Source: Antedon mediterranea (lineage: Eukaryota > Echinodermata > Crinoidea > Comatulida > Antedonidae). Taken from it: a stretch of DNA of 64,000 nt. The stretch lies in contig NC_092675.1 in NCBI RefSeq assembly GCF_964355755.1, forward strand, positions 15,449,312 to 15,513,311, read 5' to 3'. Below, in pieces: positions 24,376-35,654 of this stretch (position 1 is its first letter; each line of letters starts with the position of its first letter). The notes beneath the pieces were generated by a model. That model was given only the letters and a program-made list of their open reading frames with translations. It did no database searches and was not told the origin of the DNA. A program made the translations under genes and the position numbers.

Positions 24376-24630
24376 TCAATCAATCAATCAAATCAATCAA
24401 AGTAACATTTATTTCTCTTCTTTTCTTTCATAGAATATAAAATTAACAGTAAATATGATTAAAATAAGAGGGGCAAGATTCCAAAAAAAGCGAAGCTTGT
24501 ATAAGGCAGCCCATAAAAACTGAAACAAAAAAAAACAAACAAAAAACAGGACAACACGGGAACCGGAAACAGGACAAAAACAGTAATGAAGACTTTTAGT
24601 TTCAGGGTACCGAAAAGACTAAATAAAGTC
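24365..24630 (-). repeat. LINE/SINE 3' tail inserted in the transposon protein
   Basis: Minus strand ends in (TTGA)n at 24365-24400, a simple 3' tail as in CR1-like elements. It separates ERSLKT from GKLYNRC of the protein, which are close together in related proteins. Confidence 0.55.
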
Positions 24631-24825
24631 TTAAGTGACCTCTCTGCCAGTATACCCGATTCAGTTAGAATATATTCGATCCCAGAATCAGAAATGTATG
24701 TTCCAACCGCTCCAAAAAAAGCCCCTTCGATATGAAAATGACCAAGTAAAATTACAAGTCTATCAAAAGCTTTAAGTGCCACGTCACTGGATGATACGGC
24801 ATTTTTGTCTCATCTGCAACTTTAA
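24630..24825 (-). pseudogene. Central part of the transposon protein
   Basis: VADETKMPY followed after a frameshift by ALKAFDRLVILLGHFHIEGA, FFGAVGTYISDSGIEYIL and LAERSLK. The LGxFH and G-A-V/I-G-x-I/Y-x-x-x-S-G-I/L-E stretches are hallmarks of the recurrent family. Confidence 0.6.
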
Positions 24826-26169
24826 AGTGGAGCTACACTCAGACTTTCTCAGCTTATATTATGTTTAAGTATGTTTAATTGAAAGTGATTACATAAAAAA
24901 AACCAGGAAAAATACGGAAATATTTTCCAAAAACTCATTTCTAAAAAATCGGTCAGAAAATAGTGTTTTTTAACAAATTACAGTTTTTCAGTAACTTAGG
25001 GGTTATTAGTTTACAATACGTCGCGAAACGCGTTACACTTAGCGACTGACGCGTTTTAGTCGCTGGTCAACGCATTGTGGAAATTTCTTCCCTTTGGTAA
25101 ATTATGTGTCGAAAAATTGGGAATACATTTTATACACACAATTAATACGATTTGTTTAGGCCTAAGTAATATTTCCGATAAGAATGTCAGTATAATTTAC
25201 ATGTAACCTCATGATTTTCACTGTACAACAACAACAGCATTATAATCTTATCAGATTGCTTTTAACTTTAAGCTAGGGCTAGGCCTAGCTAAGCCGTCTG
25301 CTCAGCCTAGCTAGGCTTGAATTTTTGTCTAGAGGCCTATGTATTCATAGGCATGGTCGTTTCGCCCCATTTATCGTTCCTGGGTTTTCTCGCATATTAA
25401 GAACTGTGAAACACAAAATCCTATACAGAACAAGAGTAGTAAAGAATAGTAAAGCGATGTGCAAGCTTAGACCTGACTGAAAAGCAACTATTCAGGCACC
25501 CTATCATGGCCCATGGGTAGGCCAAGGTCGGGTGACAGCAAAACAAACTTCACTGCTGTCAGCCTAGCCTAGCTAGAGGCCAAGCCACTAAGCAGCATCG
25601 GTACATACCTACACTCTAGTAGGCCTAGGCCTAGCTTTATTGAATATATAGCCACATCTTTCTCAAATCTCGTTAAATTTGACATTTTAGTAATAGTCTC
25701 ATAATCACATTATTACACTGTGAAACATAATAGGGTCACATTCAGAATGTTTTAATATACTTTTCGCCCGTCAAAAATAACATCGCGACAAAATAACAGA
25801 TCGCCAGCTGCAGTAGTGTGTGATTGTGAAAAATGTCACGTGATCGGACTCCCTAGCAAAATAAAAAACCCAATTGGACCCGAAAATACCAGAAATAGAA
25901 AGATCTGGAAAAATTACATAAATATACATTTTACTTTTTTTTTTTGGTGAAGAAATGAATTTTTTAGGATTATTCAAATATACCCCCCTTTTGCATGTAA
26001 AAGAATAGGAAATTACAAGGTATCCCCCCAAAACGCAAAAAGGCGTGATTTTCAAGAAAATCGTACTCATTGAAAAAAATTTCAAAAAAATATGAAGTAT
26101 AAGGGATGATATTTTTAAATAATAGTTGAAATGTATGAAAAATAGTAATTTTCTGGGTGGAGCTCCACT
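24826..26169. mobile_element. TTAA-flanked MITE, 1.34 kb, nested in the 7-kb element
   Basis: Flanked by TTAA at 24822-24825 and 26170-26173. Ends are inverted with two mismatches in 18 bp: AGTGGAGCTACACTCAGA against AGTGGAGCTCCACCCAGA. Removing the element and one TTAA restores the protein frame across the site (RSLKVADE), so insertion is very well supported. No transposase frame. TTAA targeting is shared by piggyBac and Kolobok elements. Confidence 0.88.
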
Positions 26170-26175
26170 TTAAGA

Positions 26176-27550
26176 GATCGAATCATTGTCTCTTGCACAA
26201 CATCATTTCTTGTTGTTGGTTATAAAATTGGGTCCATGTATGCAATGGCAGTTAAAGGAAATGGATCGTTAACGAACGTTGAGTAAAAGCCATTGAACAG
26301 AGGAAGTTTTCAATTAGATGATAAGATTAGCCAAACTAAATCTAGGCTTTTCCATCTTACAAGGGAATAACTTGCATAGGATTCACTTATTTGTTCCTGG
26401 TCTTTTTCTTCCAATTTAAACTTGGCAAGTTTTAGATTTGAATAAAATAGTGGTACTATTTTCTCTGCTCCGTCAAATTTTCGCCTAGGTCTTCCAGTGA
26501 CCAAACTGATCGGCAGTCCTTCCATCTCAGTGGTTTGCCCCTGAAGGACATTCTGATACGCAATGCGAACTGTAACATTGAGACTATTTTTACCATCCAG
26601 GGTTTCCATGTTTAAATCGTAATTGTCCCACGCAGTACCTGTAAAAACAAAACATGTCAATATATACACATAATGTACTGTGCAATTTGTCACCTTGATT
26701 ATTGATACTAATTACTAATTTCATTTATAATTTTCATTAAATTAAAAATATTTATATTACCTTTAGCCAATAGAGGTTGCAACAATAAGCCAGCAAGTGT
26801 CTCCAATTCACTCAAAGAACATGTGTATGCTATTTCGATCTCCAGACGTTTACATTCATCATAACTTATTGTATGACCAAGGCGATTTAAAATAGTGATT
26901 GCTCCCTTAGATCCAAGCATGGACGTTAAACCATGGAGAAATAAGTTATTTCTCCATGGTTTAACGTCCACGTTAAGCCAAGACCTAACGATGTATGCTT
27001 CCAGGGCCTGACAGTACCTCGTGAAGTTGCAAAAAGAGCATCCGGTGACAGTGATTGCGTTTTTCTCAGTGCCGCCTCACCGGGATTAGAAGATAATCCA
27101 CATAAAAATGTTTGATAAAACAATTTAGTCAGAGGTGGTAGTGGTGAACATTGTTTCATTGTGTGAATAGATTTCGGTGAAGGAATTTTTTTTTTTTCCA
27201 TTTTCAAGATTTCTGACCGAAGCGCTAAACCGCACATTGAATTGTTTCATCATTTTCATTGATTTAGCTTCATTGACGCTCATGTCTTCAGTGTATAAAA
27301 AGTTTCCAGCCTTGTTTGACTCTTTGCTAATATTTAATCTATCTCTAAATGTGGTCATTAATTTAGTAACTAGTGGCTGACAAGCAAAGGAACGAATATC
27401 ATCGTCAGTACCTCCGACTGCCTTATACTGTTCTTTGTACAAATCCATGATTTTACAGGCATATTTTGGTATACGTTTACAAATTATTTCCTTTTCAACG
27501 TACCTCACCATCCCATTGTATGCTTCTTCGTGTGTTTTTCTGTTTCTACT
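26176..27550 (-). pseudogene. N-terminal part of the transposon protein
   Basis: Begins about 27550 (RKTHEEAYNGMVRYVEKEII, with the Met at 27511) and continues in pieces: QPLVTKLMTTFRDRLNISKE, LPPLTKLFYQTFLCGLSSNP, RPWKHTSLGLGLT, then SMLGSKGAITILNRLGHTIS, then AWDNYDLNMETLDGKNSLNV and PFPLTAIAYMDPI. The D-N-x-D-x-N-x-E-T-L-x-G-K/S motif is characteristic of the unnamed family. Frames shift at the 47-bp palindromic insertion and elsewhere. Confidence 0.6.
26921..26969. repeat. Perfect 24-bp palindrome disrupting a coding frame
   Basis: Two exact inverted 24-bp arms around one base (26945). The second arm duplicates, in inverse, local sequence. Relative to the protein, 47 bp are inserted between GLT and SMLGSK, shifting the frame. 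Confidence 0.85.
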
Positions 27551-27559
27551 TATTACTAC

Positions 27560-28300
27560 TTTCTGGGACTACTGTCTGGAGCAACTTACAGGATAAAGTT
27601 GCTGTCATGTGTATTTTCGTCTATCCAAAGACGTAACAGTTCCAATAAAAAAGGAATTGGCCGTGTGGCTCTTCGTGTGATTAAATCTTGTAGGCCCGGA
27701 CCCAATGGGCATTTCTGGGCTACTGTCTTGGGCTACTGTCTGGGGCAACTTACAGGATAAAGTTGCTGTCATGAGTATTTTTTCTATCCCAAGACGTAAC
27801 AGTTCCAATAAAAAAGGAATTGGCCTTGTGGCTCTTTGTGTGATTAAATTTTGTATGGCCCAACGGGCATTTCTGGGCTACTGTTTGGGGCAACTTACAG
27901 GATAAAGTTGCTGTCAATGATATTTTTGTGCATCCTAATGTGTAACAGTTGCAATGCAAAAGGAATTAGCCGTGTGGCTCTTGACATGAATAACACCATT
28001 TTTTAGTGGTCACTTGGGGCTACTGTCTCGGGCAACTTACAGGATAAAGTTGCTGTCATTGCTGTTTTAACATTGTATACACATATGGGTACAATGTCCA
28101 ACAACTTTTATCCGTGTGGCTTTTCACATGATTAAATCCATTTTTTACCCCTCCTATTTGGTGTCCCCAGGGTAAATTTACAGGATAGGACCCGGCAGCA
28201 ATATTGATTATTGAATCTTGGCCATATATCTACCTAATCAGCCCATCAGACCTTTTGTGGCTTTTCACATGAATAAATCTTCTGGGCGCCCGGTCTAATA
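27560..28300. repeat. Right inverted array, 140-160 bp unit
   Basis: Reverse complement of 21897-22690 in the same unit order, close enough that the arrays seem to be copied as one terminal repeat. Confidence 0.88.
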
Positions 28301-28919
28301 CGAGTGCCGTAGTAGGCTTAGCCTAGTTTGCAACTTCTTTTTATTCAGAAATACAAACACCTACGACGTGACTAATGTTCGTATAAGGATAGTGAAAAGA
28401 AAATATACATTTTAGTACGTTATTAGGCAACAATTCCCTATAAAACTTAGGTCTGTGTGTGCTAGGCCTACTGACAGTCAGTCACATCCATGCCAGCAGT
28501 GACTGCATTAGCCTCGAGGCCTACACGCACCTACTTTCCACCACTACGTTCGCGAACTGTGTAAATGGGAAAGGCCACGCGGTTTTTCGCTTACAATTAC
28601 CGTTACCGCTCGTCTCTGTAAATTGGCCTTAAGACGTTCCTTGCGATACAATGTCAAAATGTTGGCTACAACATACATATCTGGGGCATTTTAGGTCATT
28701 ACCTGATTTCTCACTACGAAATTACCGTAATTGAGTGTGTTCCGTAAAAGTTTTACTCGTGTTCCGGGCACATTGCATCTAGTTCATTTAACCAAATGTC
28801 CCTGGGCTGCCGGTCTATAAGTGACATATCGCAGCTATAAATACCCCGCCAATTTCAGGGATCGCAGTTTTGATTCGATTAGGCCCGGTGATTAGCTGTG
28901 ACGTAGATTTGATTTCATG

Positions 28920-30800
28920 GTATCTTTATTTCGAACATATACAAATATATTTGCAGCCAAAGGCTGAATTGCTGCATCTTATTAAAAATTACAATAAAAT
29001 GTACATATAAAAATGACATCAAACGTTAAAATGTATGTATAAAAAGACCATATATATACCCCTTTCACACCAAAAGCAAAACTCCGGAGACATTCCGGAG
29101 TTGACGCCCCGGTGTTTTGGTGTGAAAGGTAAAATCAAACAACAGCGGGGTTGAACAGCTGAACGTTCTCCGGAGGGCGAACTTCGGGGACACACCGGTG
29201 TTTTGGAGTGAAAGTAATAATAAGTAGAAAAAAATTAAAATAGATAATTAGTTTAAATACTCATGTGTTCACACGTACGGCGTTCGTTGTATTAATGAAT
29301 GTCGTTAAACAAAGTCCAGTCCAAGTATCATTTACGTTTTAAAAGTTAAACCCTTGGTTCCTTTTTAGAATTTACACTGTCTTGATGACCATATTTTGGG
29401 TTTTTTTTAACCAGGCGTACGCCACGGCTTACGCCATACGTGTGGACAGGCTCTATATGACTTCTGAGATTTTTGAAAATAATTATTAAATTAAAAATAT
29501 TTATAATTAAAACGATTCATTCATTTCATTCATTCATTTATTTATCAAAATCACATAAAACAAGTAAAAAAACAAGAATTAAAAACAACATAATCAATGA
29601 TAAAAATATTCTAAAACATCTAAAACCGTATAAAAACAAAGTTTAAAATATTTTTTAAATTTTAAAAACCATTAGAAAATCTTAAAAGAGATAAAAAGGG
29701 AAAGGGAAAAGGTGATTTCGATCAGGATCGTCCAAGAAAATTGGAGTCCTTGAGGTAAAAAAAAAAAGTTTTAAAAGAAGTTAAAAATAAGTTTAGATGC
29801 TATGCCGTTTCGATGCGATATTGTTTTTAACTAATTGTCTAAATACATTTACACTCTCAGAACTTTTTATCGTGTTTGGTAATTTGTTCCATTCTTTAAT
29901 TGCTGAAGCATAAAATGTGCCATTATTCTATAACATTACAAGCGATTGGTGGAACAAAATTAAAATAATTGTGTCGGGTACCATGTGCATGTTGGTTCCC
30001 AGCCTTTATAAAATTATTACTAAGATATGATGCTACATTTCTATACTGCATTTTGTGCAGTGTTTAATTTTATTTGAGTCACCCAATTCTAATGATCGTC
30101 GCTATGTAAACAAACAATATAGATGGCGACATTTACAATTTTATTTTATAACTCCCGGAGTTTCTCGACGTTTTGAATGGTCATAACCCCCGGGGTTTCT
30201 CTGGGGATTTTGGTGTAGAAGGGGTATACAATTGCAACATAGAAAATATTATATAACAAAATCTGTACAAATGACATCAAAGGTTAAATTTAAAATAGGA
30301 AAAAACCCTTTGATAAGGATATGTATATTATTATAAGAAAATACGTCAAAAAAGAAATAATGAAACAAAGCATTGCTTCATCAATCATTGGTCATAGACA
30401 GTTCGGTTGTTCAATAATCGTGTGAAGTATGGTAGTGGACTGGAGAGAAATCGGTTAGTTTTACAAGCATGTTCATTAAAATATTTATTATGTCTGAGGG
30501 AAATATGGGAATCTGGGTTGCTCCTAGAAAACTAGTGTCTAAAATAGTCAGATTTAACAGCAAAGTCTTTGTATAATTTAATTGTTTTTAAAGCAAGAGA
30601 GTTGCACTGTTTGATACACAATGGGGCTTGCAATAAGACAGGAGAATGCAAAGTTTATCAATCTTGGATAAGGATTCTATTAAGCCAGTGAAAGTATTGG
30701 GATTAAAATGACAGCCGGTCAACGATAGGCTGAGTGTAGAAGCTGAATGTATTGGATTACAGGTTCCAGAGCATTTGACAAAATGAACATGCTTTAGTTA
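28920..30800 (-). pseudogene. LINE 3' end, interrupted by a DNA transposon
   Basis: At 30800-30370 the minus strand gives ISLRHNKYFNEHACK and RFLSSPLPYFTRLLNNRTV, typical of the RT C-terminus of CR1/L2-like LINEs. AT-rich 3' UTR-like sequence follows on both sides of the element at 29057-30226. Confidence 0.55.
29057..30226. mobile_element. Short DNA transposon, 1.17 kb, TACCCC ends
   Basis: Ends TACCCCTTTCACACCAAAA and, reversed, TACCCCTTCTACACCAAAA. Flanked by TA/TATA on both sides. It contains a LINE-tail-like (ATTC)n segment at 29510-29760. No transposase frame. TA targeting would suit a Tc1/mariner-type enzyme. Confidence 0.75.
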
Positions 30801-30824
30801 GATGAATGCGGTATTTGACTTAGG

Positions 30825-32645
30825 AATAAGCTCACCCGTGAGAATAAGACCTAAAATGTTGTTGAGAATTAGGTTTTGGGGACTAAAAATAAATTGGGAT
30901 ACGCCCATAAGGAGCCTGAAAGACATGACTGGTTGGTACTGTTCCAAGAACTGCAATTATGTAAGAACCTACACATTCCTAGGTGCGTTAAACCCACTGG
31001 AGCGATTGACGATATCGATCCAGTATTGATAATGGTTTTCAGACGCATCAGAGAAGGCTATGTGTGCGGCAGTTTATGTCCGATACCAAATGCAAGAAGA
31101 CCGACATAATATGTCCAGATTGATAGCGGCCAATAGCAGTGATTGAGCACAGAGTTTGGCAAGAAGGCCCGATTTCTATAAATTACCTGTGGAAGAATAG
31201 ATAATTTTCACAAAAGTGTAGCTCGCAAGAGATTCATGAAAGAGTTAAAGTTGTGATGGCTGCAGATGTAGAGGAAGTTCAGAAGTGTTGTATCAAAGCG
31301 GAAAGGTTTAACAGTTTAGTGAGATTACTACGAGTAACAGCGATGGTCATGAGAGTTCTCAAGAACAAGAACTTCAAATCAGCTGCATTAGATCTGACGC
31401 CAAATGAGACTAGTGGTGCTGAAACAAAGTACAAAGTACAAAGACCACTAATTATGGAGGAGAAACCAAACGACTTCATTAAGAACTATGGCAGTCCAAG
31501 GTTTCGACAAGACGTAGTAGTAGTGGGCGACAGGATTAAGGAGCATGTGTTTAGCTACAACCACGAAGAGGTCCCACTATTGACTTATGACCATGCATTC
31601 ACCAAGCTGGTTGTTCAAACAGTACACAATAGAGGACACAATGGAGTCAACACTACTATGTCACAGATCAGAAGCAAGTATTGGTTGGTGCGGCTTTGGA
31701 AACTGGTGAGCCATAAAAGGCATAATTGTGCCAGATGCAAGAGATATGAGGATCGGACAGCCAATCAACAAATTGCACCTTTGCCAATTCAACGTTTAAA
31801 GCCATCACCCTCGTGGCATTTTATAGATACTGATTTATTTGGACCGTTCGTGACGAGAGAGGAAGTCCAGAAACGTACTAGAGGGAAGGCTTATGGTATT
31901 ATATTTACATGTTTAGTAACTAGAGCGTTACATGTTGAACTATCAATTGATACAGCTCCGATTCCTCCCTGAAAGCATTTCGAAGATTTGCTTCTATTAG
32001 AGGATACCATAGAGAAAAATGTAGTGACTGTGGTACACAATTAGTTGCAACAAAAGAGAGTTTACAGAACTTCGGAATTAAACATGGAGTTAAGTGGAAG
32101 TTTTCAACACCAGATTCGCGGTGGCAAAATGGTGTCACAGAAAGCTTGATAAAAGACGTGAAAAAACATTATACCATGTGGTGGGCGAACAGATTTATGT
32201 TATTCGAAGTTGCTAACGTAATGAACGGCAGACCGATAGGTAGACATCCGACCAACCCTGAAGACGGGGGTTATATATGTCCCAACGATTTGTTGCAAGG
32301 TCGTGCTTTATCGGATGTACCCAGTGGTCCGTGGTGTGATCACAAGGGGCATGCGAAACGCCACAAGTTTATCCAAGGTTTAATTGAAGTGGATAACAGA
32401 TGATTTCCCAACGATGGTCATCCGTAAGAAGAGGCATACAAAGGTTCGAAATCTACAAGTCGGTGACGTTACGGTAAAACAAGAGGAAGGAGTTAAACGA
32501 GGACGATGGAAGACTGGTAGAGTGTCCAAAGTTTTCCCTGTTGAACTAAAGACAGTCACTGAAACGGGAGTCATGGGTTACATCAAGAGAGGCGTTTATA
32601 GATTAGTATTACTAGTCTCAGCAGATTATGAATTGGAGGTTTAAT
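30825..32645 (+). pseudogene. BEL/Pao retrotransposon pol, RT end through integrase
   Basis: Order on the plus strand: RT/connection (SPVRIRPKMLL, FWGLKINWDTP), HKEPERHDWLVLFQELQ, LHIPRCVKPTG, RNase H-like DASEKAMCAAVYVRYQMQED, then the integrase zinc finger (HNRGHNGVNTTMSQIRSKYW, CARCKRYE), catalytic-core parts (DTDLFGPFVT, FTCLVTRALHVEL, WQNGVTESLIKDV), EVANVMNGRPIGRHP, and the DUF5641-like tail VGDVTV with GRWKTGRVSKVFP and GYIKRGVYRL. This is the BEL/Pao arrangement. At least five frameshifts; gag, protease and most of RT are missing. Confidence 0.9.
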
Positions 32646-32741
32646 AATATTACCGTTTTAGACTTTATTGTTTATAAAAGCAAGAGTTTTAGAGATTTGA
32701 TATTGAAATGTGTTAGGTTTTTATTGCTTTGGGTGGGGGAG

Positions 32742-33165
32742 TGTTTCGTTGAGCGAAATTGTTAGTGTACACTCAGTTTTATGTTTGAGGTGAGTCGACG
32801 AAAAGAGGGGTAGGATAATTGAAAGAGAACACAGTTATATGTAATCATCAAAGATAAGATTGTTTGTTTAAGATGCCAGAGCGTAAGTTCTGAACTTGTT
32901 ATAGTTTTCACTCATTTAGATATGCTGTAATTATTACACTTCAGTGAATATGCTTCACTCACGTGGGCCTTTTGTGTAATGGCATCGTGTTTGCCGTCGT
33001 GATATGGTACTAGGATTAGGAGGCGGATCATACATTCGATGAATCTAGTAATTATACCACAGGTTTAGAGTTTATTTTTTATGAAACACATGGTTTAAGT
33101 TAAGGTGGTGGCACCAAACCAACATAACACATTTTTACTATAATAAACGCAATTGGAGGCTAACA
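32742..33165 (+). mobile_element. Probable 3' LTR of the BEL/Pao element
   Basis: Starts TGTTTCG right after a polypurine tract (GGGTGGGGGAG at 32731-32741) and ends GGCTAACA, the TG...CA form. An AATAAA occurs at 33142. Length about 424 bp. The 5' LTR is absent, so this cannot be confirmed by comparison here. Confidence 0.6.
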
Positions 33166-33185
33166 ATTACTTTTACTTTGTTGTT

Positions 33186-33405
33186 GGGTTTAAAACAAGT
33201 GCGTAAAAGCCCCTCTGGATGTTCCTTCCCACGTTCTCCTATATGGATTGAACTTCAATGGAAGGTTTGTTCAGTAACTCTCAATCTCTGATTTAAATTC
33301 ATTAATAGCTGGTGCCATAACTGCTTTCTCTGGTAAGTCGTTCCTGCTCTGATAGAAAAGAAACTGCTGCAACTTTGACTTCTGTAGTGAGTCGTCTTGA
33401 GATAG
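33186..33405 (-). pseudogene. LINE RT C-terminal remnant
   Basis: Minus strand: QQFLFYQSRNDLPEKAVMAP and INEFKSEIESY, like the F-x-x-R-x-x-x-x-W-N-x-L-P-x-x-V-V...S-I-N-x-F-K end of CR1/Jockey-type RTs. Confidence 0.55.
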
Positions 33406-34035
33406 CGTCGGGCGTAGTTTTTAGGTCATCGCGAGAACTTTAAACATGTTTAATTTTCTTCCGACGAGACAACTTGTTGGGCCTCTTCGTACAACGCTGT
33501 CTGAGATGGCATTTAAACCTAACACTTTTGCATACAGAAGTCAAGGTAAGTTGAGTGAATATATCACCATCTTTTTCATACATTGGACACCAAACTTTTT
33601 ACCATATTCCTACGTTGGTCGAACTATTGACTTGTATAAGCTTAACATTCCTTTCATGATATTTAATGACGTAAACGATCTCTTAACTATCCTGAGTTTT
33701 GAGTTTGATCTTTTAGCTGCATCAGTAATATTAGTTCAAAAAGTTACATGACGGTGGTTAGATTGGCGGTTTACATCTGGAGTGATGTTTTTAATTTGAA
33801 CTATCCCCCACTGATAAGAAAGTGGTTATTTTCAACAAGCTCGTGTAACACAAAGAAAATCCCAAAAAATTATGAAACATAGGGGAAACTATAGATCGAT
33901 GATTATTGGAATGTATGATCAATAGAAATTTCTTGCCCGCACCCGGCCTTTAAGTATATACAGTTGAAGTGTAGCATTCTGTAATTATTAGGTTATATGC
34001 ATGATATGCATATAACCTCTTGATTCTGTCAAAAT
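33406..34035. other. No recognisable gene
   Basis: An open frame at 33446-33751 shows no family resemblance. A short palindrome (GGTTATATGCAT / ATGCATATAACC) is at 33992-34018, and its reversed arm recurs near 35440, possibly marking ends of an interspersed element. Confidence 0.5.
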
Positions 34036-34037
34036 CT

Positions 34038-34076
<39 letters not shown>

Positions 34077-34079
34077 TTC
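34036..34079. repeat. (TTTA)n microsatellite
   Basis: About ten TTTA units. Confidence 0.95.
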
Positions 34080-34630
34080 TTTCCTTAGCACTATTTGTCC
34101 GTGAATTATCTTGGCATCAGTTTCATCTATCTAAGTCAATTTTTCACAGTATATTCCTTATGGCCAGGAATCGATGTGGTTATGTTTTCACGATGCGCAA
34201 TCAAAAATTACGCGGTCTACGCGCGATTTAACGAAATCACGTTTGTAATCATATCTTCACCAACATGAATCACTTTTAAACAAAATTTGGTAATCATAAA
34301 TTTCAGGTCATATTTCATCATATGGCAATACAATTACGTGCGTAGCGCATATAACGCATGCGTACGCGCGCTTAAAATGTTGAAAATTGTCAGAATTTAT
34401 TTTCGATGAAATTAGAGTACGTTTCAGGCAATTTTAAGCGTTTAAAAAATTGCCATGAGTGCGCAGATTTTTGCACGCGCACTGCGCGTCAAACATTAAT
34501 GCGCACTGTTTGTGTCCGATTACTGTTGTATAACCTTTCTTTAATAATATCATCATATTTTATTCACTTTTCAACGCGAAACAGCGTTATACGAGCACGT
34601 CAAAAGTGACGGGCTACGCACGTGTAAGTT
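34080..34630. repeat. CpG-rich interspersed repeat R2, copy A
   Basis: Shares blocks with 39973-40751 and 54333-54905: GGAATCGATGTGGT, TTTAACGAAATCACGTTTGT, CATATGGCAATACAATTACG, GCGTACGCGCGCTTAAAAT, TTGCCATGAGTGCGCAG. No ORF. Confidence 0.85.
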
Positions 34631-35072
34631 AACAAAATGGTGAAAATATGCTAAATTTTAAAATTAATATATATCGTTAGAATGCTCGGGAACACCTATT
34701 TTTTATTTAATTTTCTTGAAGTGTATGTATCATATGTATGATTTATTATGAAATTAGAAGAACAAAAGTTGATTAAGTCATCATTAATGGCATATTAAAT
34801 TTAACAAAATTAATTTCGACAATCAAACAAATTATAACATTTTCTTAGGCCAAAATAACAAACTTAACGTTAACTTTCTTCCTTAAGAAGTTCATATATT
34901 AAAGTTAAAAGTATATAGTTTGACAGTGCATCATTTTTTTAAATTTTTAAAGATGTCATCATAGTAAAACATTATAATTCATTGCGGTATGTAATAATCT
35001 ATCTGCACCAAAGTGGTTACTGCATAGTAAATACACGGAGGAATTTTTCTCCAACTTTTAGTCAGTTGTGTA

Positions 35073-35128
35073 TGGCTCGATGGTCTGTGCTCGTGTCAAT
35101 GGCATTCAAGGTACCGAGTTCGAGTCTC
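35073..35128 (+). repeat. tRNA-derived SINE head
   Basis: A-box TGGCTCGATGGTC at 35073 and B-box GAGTTCGAGTCTC at 35116, correct spacing, preceded by no pairing acceptor stem. Lies within the 34-35.5 kb repeat complex. Confidence 0.6.
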
Positions 35129-35654
35129 ACCTTGTTGGGAAACGAAATAAGATTTTTTTTTTATTATCCGTATTGTTCAAATTTATTTCTTAGTGTATAG
35201 ATTATACACATGATTTATAATGAAATCTAGATAAAAAGTTACTTTATGTCTTTATTATTATGTAACAACAAATGCGGTTTATGACATTATACGCAGAGGG
35301 ATCTTTGATCGGATAGTGATACCGGCTATGGTGTTCGCGTTAGCAAGGTCCTATCATATATTACAAATAATTAAAGATTCTGAGAAAATCAATCAATCAA
35401 TATATCTTTTAAAAATCAATTATCTTTATTTAAATCAATGCATATAACCTATAATTCGTCATAGTGACGAATTAAATCTAGTTGTTATATTATTTGGCTT
35501 TAACAATGACTACATTCAGACATGGTATGGTGTAGTTGAAATATAGCAACTATAGCAGCTATAGCTGAGGTTTCAGGCAAGTGACCAATGTGTCACAGTA
35601 GGATAGTGATATAACAGCTATCCCAAGGCTATTTGCAGCCTGTTTTTTCTAGAT

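Larger units (their letters stand above)
21623..28630. mobile_element. 7-kb inverted-repeat element with large unnamed protein
   Basis: Outer ends are inverted copies (AAGGCCAATTTACA..GACGAGCGGTAAC on both strands, about 50 bp well matched, ends at 21623 and 28630). Further in, 21897-22690 and 27560-28300 are inverted arrays of a 140-160 bp unit. Between them, on the minus strand, lies a decayed large protein (27550 to 22754) of a type I recall from many aquatic invertebrate genomes as repeated, uncharacterised loci. Target-site duplication is not clear (CTAA against TTAA). Internal insertions are listed separately. A class II transposon is likely; the superfamily is not assigned. Confidence 0.75.

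Noticed and set aside
33446-33751. 101-codon plus-strand ORF
   Set aside because: No recognisable domain; lies between a LINE remnant and a SINE complex.
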